From Palsa-504 sp963790065 (GTDB lineage: Bacteria; Actinomycetota; Actinomycetes; Streptosporangiales; Streptosporangiaceae), in the NCBI GenBank assembly GCA_963790065.1, contig CAWBNK010000006.1, positions 310,001-374,000 on the forward strand: 64,000 nt of DNA, written 5' to 3'. The notes under the pieces were generated by a model, which ran no database searches, was not told the origin of the DNA, and worked only from the letters and a program-made list of their open reading frames with translations. The first letter of the stretch is position 1, and the number at the start of each line of letters is the position of its first letter. The translations under genes were made by a program, and so were the position numbers. Positions 37,222 through 44,863 of this stretch are shown piece after piece.

Positions 37222-38075
37222 CGGCTGCCTCCCCAGTTCCTCAGCACGTCTCCCGCGGCCTGGGCCATGATGCTGAACCCGGCCATGCCGCCGTTCAGGC
37301 TGGCCGAACCCGCGATATTCACCACCTGATCCCGGCTCACCCCGAGCGCGCGCAGCAGCAGCACGTTCTCCCTGATGCCCTCGCCGAAACCGCGGATGAC
37401 GTCATAGTGCAGCAGGCTGGCCGGGATGAACTCGGTCGGCAGCTCACGCAGCAGGTTCTCGTACCGGTTGCGGTAGGCCTTCAGCAGCGACGGCCGCAGG
37501 TCCAGCAGCAGGTCGACGTAGGGCGGCACCTCGCCCAGGGTGCGCAGGTACCAGTCCCGCATCTTCGCCACGTCCTCGACGGAGGCCTCCCGGGTGGAGA
37601 AGTCCAGCCCCGAGCTCAGGAACTCCGGCCGGTGCGCCCACCCGTCCGGGAAGGTGGCGGGCCGGTCCGGCTCGAGCCACTCGTAGTCCCGCAGGGCCAG
37701 CGCGATGGTCTCCATCCCGCGCGGGCCGCCGACCAGGAAGCAGATGGCCAGGTTCTCGTAGACCTGCGACCGGGTCATCCCGGCCACCTGCATCATGTGA
37801 ATGGCGTAGCGCACGCCGACGTCGTACCCGACGACCGCGTAGAAGATGGTGAAGCCCGCGCCGGTGATCCGGTGATCCTCTTCGAACGTGCGCGGCGTCG
37901 CGGTGTCGGAATACTGGCGGTACCGCTTGAGCACGTCGGGCCTGGTATCGAGCCACAGGTCGAGCCCGATGTGCCGATGACCCAGGACGCTGTTGTAGAA
38001 ATTCGCGAAGTCCTTGACCTCGTGATCGGAAACGTTCTCCATATCGCCCAGTTCAAGGCCGCGGCTGTTCGTCAC
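37218..38075 (-). CDS. Double AhpD/carboxymuconolactone-decarboxylase-like protein, copy 1
   Basis: A 285-residue protein with two similar halves: FYNSVLGHRHIGLDLWLDTRPDVLKRYR with VGYDVGVRYAIHMMQVAGMTRSQV, then WYLRTLGEVPPYVDLLLDLRPSLLKAYRNRYE with GIRENVLLLRALGVSRDQV. Each half has the helix-turn-helix-like packing of the CMD/AhpD fold, but no CxxC redox pair is present. The GTG start with GGAGGG seven nt upstream is chosen because it gives TNSRGLEL, matching MTETNRGLNL and MADMNRGLDL of the paralogues at 39066 and 43691. It lies between the SnoaL-like gene (55 bp gap) and type A flavoprotein (4-bp overlap). Its reaction is unknown. Confidence 0.8.
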   Translation of the reverse strand: MTNSRGLELGDMENVSDHEVKDFANFYNSVLGHRHIGLDLWLDTRPDVLKRYRQYSDTATPRTFEEDHRITGAGFTIFYAVVGYDVGVRYAIHMMQVAGMTRSQVYENLAICFLVGGPRGMETIALALRDYEWLEPDRPATFPDGWAHRPEFLSSGLDFSTREASVEDVAKMRDWYLRTLGEVPPYVDLLLDLRPSLLKAYRNRYENLLRELPTEFIPASLLHYDVIRGFGEGIRENVLLLRALGVSRDQVVNIAGSASLNGGMAGFSIMAQAAGDVLRNWGGSR

Positions 38076-38130
38076 GCCATTTCCCTCCGCTCGTGATGCG
38101 CCACTCGCTCGTGAAGCGCCACCGGCACGC

Positions 38131-38643
38131 TCAGCCTTCGTTCCGGAACGTGTAGACCGGGTCGTCCTTGGACCTGAGCCCGACACGCCCGGCGGGCGGG
38201 GCCATCGGCGCGGGCAGGTCGTCGAGCCTGCTCCACTCGTCGACCAGCAGCCGGCGAGCGATCTTCCACTGGCCGTCACGGCGTTCGAACCGGTCGAGGT
38301 ACCGGCCGCCGCGGGACCGGGTGGCGGACTGGCCGGAGTCGATGACCGTGGCGTAGGAGATGAAGTAGGTCTCGCTGTAGGCGTTGTCCCCGTCGACCTC
38401 GACGTACTCGTTGCCGATGAAGTGCATCGCGCCCGTCGCCGTCATCTTCGTGATGGCCTCGGCCAGGACGGCAGGCGCCATTGGTCCCCGGCCCATGTCC
38501 AGGGTGGCGTCCGGGTGGAAGCACGACATGAGCAGCTCGCCGTCGCCCCGGTCGACGCCGCGGCTGTAGCGCATCAGCGTGTCATGAATCTGCGCCTTGT
38601 CCAGCAGCGTGCGCAATTCGGCTTCGTTGAGATCGCCCATCAT
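38131..38643 (-). CDS. SnoaL/NTF2-fold protein, copy 1 (ketosteroid-isomerase superfamily)
   Basis: A 170-residue alpha+beta cone protein. An N-terminal helix (IHDTLMRYSRGVDRGDGELLMSCFHPDATLDMG) is followed by curved strands with MHFIGNEYVEVDGDNAYSETYF and RYLDRFERRDGQWKIARR. SnoaL-like members include isomerases, cyclases and dehydratases that act on ring substrates. AAGGAGAG precedes tandem ATGs. It heads cassette 1; a 324-bp intergenic stretch separates it from the operator at 38967. Confidence 0.83.
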   Translation of the reverse strand: MMGDLNEAELRTLLDKAQIHDTLMRYSRGVDRGDGELLMSCFHPDATLDMGRGPMAPAVLAEAITKMTATGAMHFIGNEYVEVDGDNAYSETYFISYATVIDSGQSATRSRGGRYLDRFERRDGQWKIARRLLVDEWSRLDDLPAPMAPPAGRVGLRSKDDPVYTFRNEG

Positions 38644-38763
38644 GCTCTCCTTACCAATGAGTTATTTCACGCCCGCTGGATACACGCCGTGCCATTCCCG
38701 CTACCAAGACACGCCGGCTCAGTCCGGGCCCGCCCGGCAGACGCCAGGAAACGCCTGCCTGAG

Positions 38764-38868
38764 CTGGTCGGCACTGGGCTAATCGGCACTGGGCTGGTCG
38801 GCACGGCACTGGTCGGCACGGCACTGGTCGGCACGGCGCGGATCGGCTGTGCGCTGGTCGGCGCCGCA
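38764..38868. repeat. Seven 15-bp tandem repeats in the 38.6-39.1 kb intergenic region
   Basis: Seven head-to-tail units related to CTGGTCGGCACGGCA, two of them identical and the others with 1-6 changes. They fill the leader of the leftward SnoaL-like gene within a 422-bp region (38644-39065) that otherwise contains only an operator and a forward promoter. Confidence 0.75.
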
Positions 38869-38966
38869 CGACCGCCGTCGGCCACCGCAGCTAGCCAGCG
38901 GACCGCGACCGCGTCGAGCCCCTCCGCGGGGCAGGCCTCATTCCAGGTCATTGTGGCAGAAACCAT

Positions 38967-38982
38967 TTGACACATGAGTCAG
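38967..38982. promoter_or_regulatory. TTGAC-N6-GTCAA operator, copy 2 (divergent region)
   Basis: TTGACACATGAGTCAG differs from copy 1 at two bases. It lies in the divergent region between cassette 1 (leftward) and the lone double-AhpD gene (rightward), 32 bp upstream of the forward -35 element. Confidence 0.6.
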
Positions 38983-39013
38983 GACAGATAAGCCAAAGCT
39001 ATGACACCAGTCG

Positions 39014-39042
39014 TTGCGTGTCAATAATTCTAAAATTATGAT
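39014..39042 (+). promoter_or_regulatory. Promoter of the lone double-AhpD gene with internal dyads
   Basis: TTGCGT (39014-39019) and TATGAT (39037-39042) are 17 bp apart. The spacer and -10 contain the inverted repeat ATAATT-CTAA-AATTAT (39024-39039). TGACAC / GTGTCA (39002-39023) flank the -35. The gene start is 24 bp downstream. Confidence 0.6.
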
Positions 39043-39065
39043 ATGCAACTCATGAGGAGGCAACC

Positions 39066-39926
39066 GTGACCGAGACCAATCGTGGCCTCAACCTCTCCGA
39101 CGTCTCGTCGGTGACGGGCCAGGAGCGTGACCAGTTCAGTGCCTTCTACACCTCGATCCTGGGTCACACCCACCGCGGCCTGGACTACCTGCTCCAGGAG
39201 GACCCGGCTACGCTCAAGCGGTACCGGCACTACTCCAACGTCGCCACGCCGAACAACTACGAGTCCGAGCGCAAGGTGTTCGTCTTCGGCTTCCTCCCGT
39301 TCTACGCGGTGATCGGCTACGACGTCGGCGTTCGGTACCTGATCCACACCAGGCAGAAGATGGGGCTGACCAAGGCGCAGATCCTCGAGGGGATCGCGAT
39401 CAGCTTCCTGGTCATGGGCCCGGCCGGGATGGAGACCGCGGCCCGGGCCCTGGACGGCTACACCTGGCTGACCCCGGAAAATCCGGCCCAGTTCCCCGAC
39501 GGGTGGGCACCCGACCCCGGCGCGTTCGCGACCGGCCTGGACTTCAGCGACCCGCACATGTCGCCGGACGAACTCCGGTCGGTGCAAAGCTGGTACGAGA
39601 CCACGCTGGGCGAGATCCCGCCGCACGTGAAGTTCCTGGCCGCGAACCGCCCCGACCTGCTCAAGGCCTACCGGCAGCGGTTCGAGACCTGCGTCACCGA
39701 GTTGCCCAAGCAGATCGTCCCCACCACCCTGCTGCACTACAACGTGATCCGCGGCTTCGCCTCGGGCATCCGCGACAACGTCCTGCTGGCTCGGGCCTTC
39801 GGGGTGAGCAGGGAACTCGTCCTGAACACCATCGGCTCCGCCTCCCTGAACGGCATCGAGGGCTTCGACCTGGTCTACGACTCCGCCGGCGACATCTTCG
39901 CCGACTGGGACGCCCCCCGTCCCTAA
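39066..39926 (+). CDS. Double AhpD/CMD-like protein, copy 2
   Basis: A 286-residue paralogue of the genes at 37218 and 43691 with the same two-half layout: FYTSILGHTHRGLDYLLQED and IGYDVGVRYLIHTRQKMGLTKAQI, then WYETTLGEIPPHVKFLAANRPDLLKAYRQRFE and GIRDNVLLARAFGVSRELV. The GTG start has GAGGAGG five nt upstream. It is transcribed alone and rightwards from a strong promoter, unlike its cassette copies, and ends at a bidirectional hairpin. No CxxC motif is present. Confidence 0.82.
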   Translation: MTETNRGLNLSDVSSVTGQERDQFSAFYTSILGHTHRGLDYLLQEDPATLKRYRHYSNVATPNNYESERKVFVFGFLPFYAVIGYDVGVRYLIHTRQKMGLTKAQILEGIAISFLVMGPAGMETAARALDGYTWLTPENPAQFPDGWAPDPGAFATGLDFSDPHMSPDELRSVQSWYETTLGEIPPHVKFLAANRPDLLKAYRQRFETCVTELPKQIVPTTLLHYNVIRGFASGIRDNVLLARAFGVSRELVLNTIGSASLNGIEGFDLVYDSAGDIFADWDAPRP

Positions 39927-39943
39927 GCGCAAGAGGCTCTTTT

Positions 39944-39996
39944 CATGATCGCGGGCAGTTCGGGCCGAATAGCGACCGGAACTGCCCACGATCATG
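39944..39996. terminator. Bidirectional hairpin between convergent genes
   Basis: CATGATCGCGGGCAGTTC pairs with GAACTGCCCACGATCATG at 17 of 18 positions. It lies 17 bp after the rightward double-AhpD gene and 13 bp after the stop of the leftward SnoaL-like gene, so it can serve both. Confidence 0.7.
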
Positions 39997-40009
39997 GTGC
40001 GCTCTCCAG

Positions 40010-40522
40010 TTAGGGCTCGTGCTCGAGCACCGAGGGCACTGGGGGCAGGGGAGCGTTGCGCGTATGCCGGCTCATGTCGCCGATGAAGTCCCGGTGCACC
40101 CCATCCAGCGACGCGTGCCTGATGATCCGCTCGCTGAACCGCCAGGCCCCGTCCACCACAGCAAACGCGTCCTCGTACCGCGCGGTCGCGATGATCTCGA
40201 TACCCCGCCCCGGGACCTGCTGCAGCGTGGTGTTGTACGACCGCGCTGTGGCCCGCCCGGCCGCCTCATCCACCTTGATGATCGTGTTGGTAACGAGGTG
40301 CCTGGTCCGCGGCGTCCCGTCCGCGTACAAGATGATCCCGCCGCCGAACATCCGCGATACCGTACGCCCCTCGATCGCCTCGCCCGGTGGGCCCTCGCCC
40401 ATCGCCGTCCGCAGCGTCGCGTCCGCGAACAGCTCGTCCAGCACCTCGAAACGGCCCCGGTCCACCGCCTCGGAATACCGGTGTATCAGGTTCCGTATCT
40501 GATCGCACGCATCCAGGGTCAC
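40010..40522 (-). CDS. SnoaL/NTF2-fold protein, copy 2
   Basis: A 170-residue protein of the same fold as the gene at 38131 but divergent in sequence: IRNLIHRYSEAVDRGRFEVLDELFADATLRTAMG, then TRHLVTNTIIKVDEAAGRATARSYN and RYEDAFAVVDGAWRFSERIIRH. It is the last gene of cassette 2, 13 bp after the type B flavoprotein, whereas the cassette 1 copy is first. The GTG start has no strong ribosome site, so translation may be coupled to the gene upstream. Confidence 0.83.
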   Translation of the reverse strand: MTLDACDQIRNLIHRYSEAVDRGRFEVLDELFADATLRTAMGEGPPGEAIEGRTVSRMFGGGIILYADGTPRTRHLVTNTIIKVDEAAGRATARSYNTTLQQVPGRGIEIIATARYEDAFAVVDGAWRFSERIIRHASLDGVHRDFIGDMSRHTRNAPLPPVPSVLEHEP

Positions 40523-40535
40523 GTCCGCAAAACCC

Positions 40536-42071
40536 TCAGCCCACCAGCGGGTCCACGCCCAGTGCGTCGGCCGCCGCGATGCGCCCGAAGCAGATCGACT
40601 CCGACAAGTTGGCCCCGTTGGCCGGGTACAGCAGCCCGACCGCCTCGCCTAGCTCGCCCGCCGCGTAAAGGCCCGGTATCGGCTCGCCGAACGCGTCGAG
40701 CACCCGGGCTCGCTCGTCCTTGCGTGGGCCGCCGCACGTGTTGGAGCCGCCGGGGAACATCGCCACGCAGTAATACGGCGGCGAGTCCAGCGGCACGAGC
40801 GTGTCCGCCGGCCGCCCGAACTCGTCGCTCCCGGCCGCACAGCCCGCGTTGTACCTGGCCACGGTCTCAGCTAGCGCTGCCGGATCCTCGATTCCGGCCA
40901 GTTTCGCCAGCTCGGCCACGGATTCGGCCTTCTTGATCCAGCCCTTCTCGATCTCACGGGAGTTGTCCGGGCTCCAGTCGTAATACCCGGCCCGCACGAA
41001 CCCCGAGCCCAGCGAGACCAGCGGCGCCGCCTTCAGCCGGCGCTCGTCGAACACCCAGTAGCACGGATTGCGCGGGTACTCCTGCTTCTCCGCGTCGTAC
41101 TTGAGCAGCTCGTAGTAGAAGCTGTGCTTCATCTGGGCCTGCGAGACCTCGTTGGCGAAGCGCTGGCCGTACTTGTCGGTGATCAGGTACCCCGGCGGGT
41201 GAATGCCGATCACGAAGTTGTAGTCCTGGCCGTCCTCTTCGAAGTGCCCGATGGCCCGGCCGATCATCTGGTTCATGTGCCACAGGTCGGCGCCCACCGC
41301 CTGCGCCATCCGGATGCCGTCACCAGTGTTGCCCGGGTTGCCGTAGAAGTACACCGGCGACGCCTTCAGGGCGTTGATCTTGATCTCGTCGTTCCACTCG
41401 TAGCCACCGCAGGTCAGTACCACCCCGCGCCGCGCCCGCACCTCGGACCCGTCGGCGGTGCGCAACCCGGTCACCCGGCCGGTCTCGTCCTGGATGAGCC
41501 GGTGGGCCGGGCTGTCGTACCGCACCCGGATCCGCTCCCGCGTAGCCACCACCCGGCGCAGGCTGGCGAAGTACTCGGCCCCGGTGCGCAGGCCGGCCTC
41601 GCCGGTATTCATCCCGCTGGCCATGGCCCCGACCGTCGGTGGCGCGCTGAGGTCCTTCACCAGCGGCCCCTCATCAGGCGGCCGGGACTGGGTCCAGGCC
41701 TCGACCGCGTCCGCCCCCTCGAACTGCGTGTTCTCGCCCTCGCCCACCTTGACCAGGGCCAGGTCCGCGCCGATGCGGTCCAGCCAGCCGACCAGGTCCG
41801 CGGCCATCGTGGCCCAGGCCCGGGACACCGCAGGCGGTATCATCCCGCCCGCGCAGCGGTCCATGTACGCCGCGGCCCGGTCGACGTCGTTGACGCCCAT
41901 CACGATGCCGCCCGACATGTACGTGCTCGGGGTGTGCCGGTCCTCGGGCTGCTTCTCCAAGACGATGACCGAAGCCCCGTGGTCCGCCGCCGCAATCGCG
42001 CAGGCCGCGCCCGCGCCGCCGTAGCCCACCACCACGATGTCGGCCTCTTCCACGTCGGGAACAGCACTCAT
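40536..42071 (-). CDS. KstD-like FAD flavoprotein, type B, copy 2 (intact)
   Basis: A 511-residue intact counterpart of the frameshifted gene at 34025. It has VVVGYGGAGAACAIAAADHG (FAD), TPSTYMSGGIVMGVNDVDRA, VVLTCGGYEWNDEIK, MNQMIGRAIGHFEEDGQDYNF, GGSNTCGGPRKDE and GELGEAVGLLYPANGANLSESICFGR. The conserved HTPSTYMSGG and YPANG motifs separate type B from type A. It begins with a 4-bp ATGA overlap with the type A stop, indicating coupled translation, so the two flavoproteins may form a complex or act in sequence. The substrate is unknown. Confidence 0.87.
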   Translation of the reverse strand: MSAVPDVEEADIVVVGYGGAGAACAIAAADHGASVIVLEKQPEDRHTPSTYMSGGIVMGVNDVDRAAAYMDRCAGGMIPPAVSRAWATMAADLVGWLDRIGADLALVKVGEGENTQFEGADAVEAWTQSRPPDEGPLVKDLSAPPTVGAMASGMNTGEAGLRTGAEYFASLRRVVATRERIRVRYDSPAHRLIQDETGRVTGLRTADGSEVRARRGVVLTCGGYEWNDEIKINALKASPVYFYGNPGNTGDGIRMAQAVGADLWHMNQMIGRAIGHFEEDGQDYNFVIGIHPPGYLITDKYGQRFANEVSQAQMKHSFYYELLKYDAEKQEYPRNPCYWVFDERRLKAAPLVSLGSGFVRAGYYDWSPDNSREIEKGWIKKAESVAELAKLAGIEDPAALAETVARYNAGCAAGSDEFGRPADTLVPLDSPPYYCVAMFPGGSNTCGGPRKDERARVLDAFGEPIPGLYAAGELGEAVGLLYPANGANLSESICFGRIAAADALGVDPLVG

Positions 42072-43675
42072 ACCGACTTCCCGCCTTCCGCGAGCACCGA
42101 CTTGCCGGCCACGTGGCCGAACGTTACCGCCGGGCCCAGCGTGCCCCCGCCGCCCGGGTAGGCCGACGCGAACGGGTGGGCCACCACGTTGCCGGCCCCG
42201 TAAAGCCCCGGGATCGCCTGGTTGCCGAAGTCCACGATCTGCGCATCAGCGTTGATCACCGGCCCGCCGCGCGTCCCGAACACCCCGGCCCGCACCCGGT
42301 ACCCCACGAACGGGCCCTCGGCCAGCGGCCCGATCGTCCGGTGCCCCGGCAGGTAGTGGATCTCCCACGGCTTCTCGCCCCGGTGGAACACCGGGTCCGT
42401 GCCGCCCTCAGCAAACGAGTTGAACTCCTCGACCTGCTGCGACAGCCCGTCGGCGTCGATGCCCAGCTTGTCCGCCACCTCGCGCAGCGTGTCCGCCGCC
42501 ACCCAGCCGTCGCCGGAGTCCGGGCCGAGCGCCGGGCCGCCAGCCGAAAGCCGCTCCACCGTGTGCCGGTCGCCGATGACGTAACTCGGGTGGTTGTCGT
42601 AGGAGTAAATGCTCGGGTCGAAGTGCGTCATGTTCCGGCCGATGTCGTTGTAGTTGAGCGTCTCGTTGGTGAACCGGCGTCCCCGCGTGTTCACGATGAT
42701 CTCACCCGGCATCTGGCCGTGCCCGCCGGAGCGCATGTAGGGCCGCCCGCTGTACTCCTCGCCCGAGTAGCGGACCGGGATCCAGGTCGCCTTGTCCAGG
42801 TTGGCCAGCTTGGCCCCGGCCGCGGCGGCCATGATCAGGCCCTCGCCCTCGTTCACCGGCGGCGTGGCCGGGCCGTCCCAGGGCACGGCCATGAACGCGT
42901 CCCACAGGTCGCGGTTCCACTCGAAACCGCCCGAGGCCAGGATGACCCCCAGCCGGGCCCGGTACTCGACCTCGGCTGCGTCCTGCGAAACCCGGATGCC
43001 AACCACGCGGCCATCCTCGACAACCAGGCTCTGCCCTCGCGCCGACACCACGAACGACACCCCGTGATCCACGCAGCCCTCCATCAGCCCGCCGACCAGG
43101 GCCAGGCCGCGCAGCGCCACGCCCTTGGCCAGCCGTTCCCTGATCAGCTTGTTGATGGCGTCCGGATCGTCGGACCCCGCGAGCTCCTGTTCCTCCGAGT
43201 GCTGGATGGGCGGGATGCCGCCCGGTCCCGGCCGCCGCACCAGAGGTTCCAGCGCGCCCAGCCGGGGCAGCTCGTACGGAGTCGGGAACACGGTCCGGCT
43301 GGTCAGCGACGAGCCCTCCCAGGGCGCGTGGTAGTCGGGCCGCCCGATGTCGGCGGTGAACGTCAACGGCGAGTTGGCCGCGAAGAAGTCAGGGATGTGA
43401 CCGGACTCGGCCAGGAAGCGGTCGATCACCGCCTCCGACGCCAGGCCCAGGGTCAGCCGCTGCAGGTAGACCTTGGCCCCCTCCAGCGAGTCAGTCCACG
43501 AAGGATCCAGCGTGTTCCCGGGCAGCCACATCCCGCCCCCGGACACCGCCGAGGTCCCGCCGAACAGCGGTGATCCCTCCAGCACGGTCACCGCCGCGCC
43601 GCCCACGGCGGCCGTCAGCGCCGCGGACAGCCCGGCCGCGCCGCTGCCCAGGACGACCACATCAGTTTCCGGCAT
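42068..43675 (-). CDS. 3-ketosteroid-dehydrogenase-like FAD flavoprotein, type A, copy 2
   Basis: A 535-residue paralogue of the gene at 35611. It has VVVLGSGAAGLSAALTAAVGG, PLFGGTSAVSGGGMWLPGNTLD, IGRPDYHAPWEGSSLTSRTVFP, GRRFTNETLNYNDIGRNM and ASAYPGGGGTLGPAVTFGHVAG. GGAGAG precedes the ATG at 43675; a start four residues earlier is less well spaced. It lies 15 bp after the double-AhpD gene and overlaps type B by 4 bp. Function as a ring-desaturating dehydrogenase is inferred from family. Confidence 0.87.
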   Translation of the reverse strand: MPETDVVVLGSGAAGLSAALTAAVGGAAVTVLEGSPLFGGTSAVSGGGMWLPGNTLDPSWTDSLEGAKVYLQRLTLGLASEAVIDRFLAESGHIPDFFAANSPLTFTADIGRPDYHAPWEGSSLTSRTVFPTPYELPRLGALEPLVRRPGPGGIPPIQHSEEQELAGSDDPDAINKLIRERLAKGVALRGLALVGGLMEGCVDHGVSFVVSARGQSLVVEDGRVVGIRVSQDAAEVEYRARLGVILASGGFEWNRDLWDAFMAVPWDGPATPPVNEGEGLIMAAAAGAKLANLDKATWIPVRYSGEEYSGRPYMRSGGHGQMPGEIIVNTRGRRFTNETLNYNDIGRNMTHFDPSIYSYDNHPSYVIGDRHTVERLSAGGPALGPDSGDGWVAADTLREVADKLGIDADGLSQQVEEFNSFAEGGTDPVFHRGEKPWEIHYLPGHRTIGPLAEGPFVGYRVRAGVFGTRGGPVINADAQIVDFGNQAIPGLYGAGNVVAHPFASAYPGGGGTLGPAVTFGHVAGKSVLAEGGKSV

Positions 43676-43690
43676 CAAGCTCTCCAATCT

Positions 43691-44554
43691 CTAGCTGGCC
43701 CAATCATCAGCGGCCAGCACGTCGCCGGCCGCCCGGCTCACGATGCTGTAGACCTCGGGTCCGGTGTTGATCATGGGTGAGAACAGCGGCTCATAGACCT
43801 GCTCCTTGGTCATGCCGAACGCCCGGGCCAGCAGCACGGCCTCCCGGATCCCGTCGGCCCAGCCGCGCATCACGTTGAAGTGCAGCTGGCTGTAGGGCAT
43901 GACCTGCTTGGGCAGCTCGACCAGGACGTTCTCGTAGCGGTTCCGCCATGACTTCAGCAGCCGCGGCCGGTGCTGGCGCAGGAAGCCGACGTACTCCGGG
44001 ACCTCACCGATAGTCCGCAGGTACCAGTCCTCGAGCAGGTCCATCTCGCCGTCGAGCACCTCGCGGGTGGAAAAGTCCATCCCCGAGGAGAACGCGCCGG
44101 GGTCCGGCGCCCAGCCGTCGAAGAACACGGCGGGCTGAGCCGGCTCGATCCACTCATAGCCGTCCAGCGCCTCGGCCACCGTCTCGGAGCCCCGCGGCCC
44201 GTTGTACAGGAACGCCACGGCCAGGCCCTCCAGGATCTGGGACCGGCTGAACCCCATGCTCTGGTGCATATGGACCAGGTACCTGATGCCCGAGGCGTAA
44301 CCCGACATCGCGTAGGACACGAAGAAGCTGAACCCGCCGACCTTGCGGACCGTCTCCAGCCCGCCCGGCGTCCCGTCGTCCGCGTACGCGCGGTACCGCT
44401 TCAGTACGTCCGGCCGGTCGACGTCGAGCCAGAAGTTGAGCCCGCGGTGCGGTGTGCCCAGCTTGTCGCGGTAGAACGAGCGGAACTGATCCGATTCGGA
44501 GTCCGTGGTGGTCTCGAAGACCGACAGATCCAGTCCCCGGTTCATATCTGCCAT
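43691..44554 (-). CDS. Double AhpD/CMD-like protein, copy 3 (first gene of cassette 2)
   Basis: A 287-residue protein with the paralogue start MADMNRGLDL and the two-half layout: FYRDKLGTPHRGLNFWLDVDRPDVLKRYRAY with SGYASGIRYLVHMHQSMGFSRSQI, then WYLRTIGEVPEYVGFLRQHRPRLLKSWRNRYE with GIREAVLLARAFGMTKEQV. GGAG lies about 7 nt before the ATG at 44554. Here the gene leads the operon, unlike in cassette 1. The operator at 44714, a CGGTCCG motif and a TTTACA dyad lie upstream. Confidence 0.82.
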   Translation of the reverse strand: MADMNRGLDLSVFETTTDSESDQFRSFYRDKLGTPHRGLNFWLDVDRPDVLKRYRAYADDGTPGGLETVRKVGGFSFFVSYAMSGYASGIRYLVHMHQSMGFSRSQILEGLAVAFLYNGPRGSETVAEALDGYEWIEPAQPAVFFDGWAPDPGAFSSGMDFSTREVLDGEMDLLEDWYLRTIGEVPEYVGFLRQHRPRLLKSWRNRYENVLVELPKQVMPYSQLHFNVMRGWADGIREAVLLARAFGMTKEQVYEPLFSPMINTGPEVYSIVSRAAGDVLAADDWAS

Positions 44555-44577
44555 CAGTCGTCTCCAATATTTTTTGG

Positions 44578-44590
44578 CCAAACGGTCCGT
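44578..44590. promoter_or_regulatory. CCAAACGGTCCGT motif, copy 4
   Basis: It differs at one base from the motif at 3134 and 12341 and keeps the ACGGTCCGT dyad. It lies 24-36 bp upstream of the first gene of cassette 2, close to where a transcription start would be. The surrounding 309-bp intergenic region (44555-44863) holds no gene. Confidence 0.4.
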
Positions 44591-44713
44591 AGTCTGCGCC
44601 CGCGCTACCAGCGATCGCCGCGACCGGCGAACGCCCGCGACCGGGGAACGCCCGCGACCCGGCCCTGACGCCCCGCTGAGGTCATCGCCCCGCTCGACGG
44701 CCCGCGGCAAACG

Positions 44714-44729
44714 TTGACAGGCCGGTCAA
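44714..44729. promoter_or_regulatory. TTGAC-N6-GTCAA operator, copy 3 (cassette 2)
   Basis: TTGACAGGCCGGTCAA, perfect in both arms, 160 bp upstream of the double-AhpD start. Confidence 0.6.
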
Positions 44730-44789
44730 TCACAGCCCGCCTCGCCTTCACCATTCCTGCCCGGCCTCGCAGCATCACGCTTTCATATA

Positions 44790-44805
44790 TTTACATTTGT
44801 GTAAA
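44790..44805. promoter_or_regulatory. TTTACA-N4-TGTAAA dyad
   Basis: TTTACATTTGTGTAAA is a perfect 6-bp inverted repeat in an unusually A/T-rich stretch. It lies between the stop of the third type A gene and the cassette 2 leader. It could be an operator or part of a distal promoter of cassette 2. Confidence 0.4.
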
Positions 44806-44863
44806 AATCTACTCTTGCCCGGCAATGACGTCAAGCGATCCACCGGCCAGGCCCGGCCGGCCA

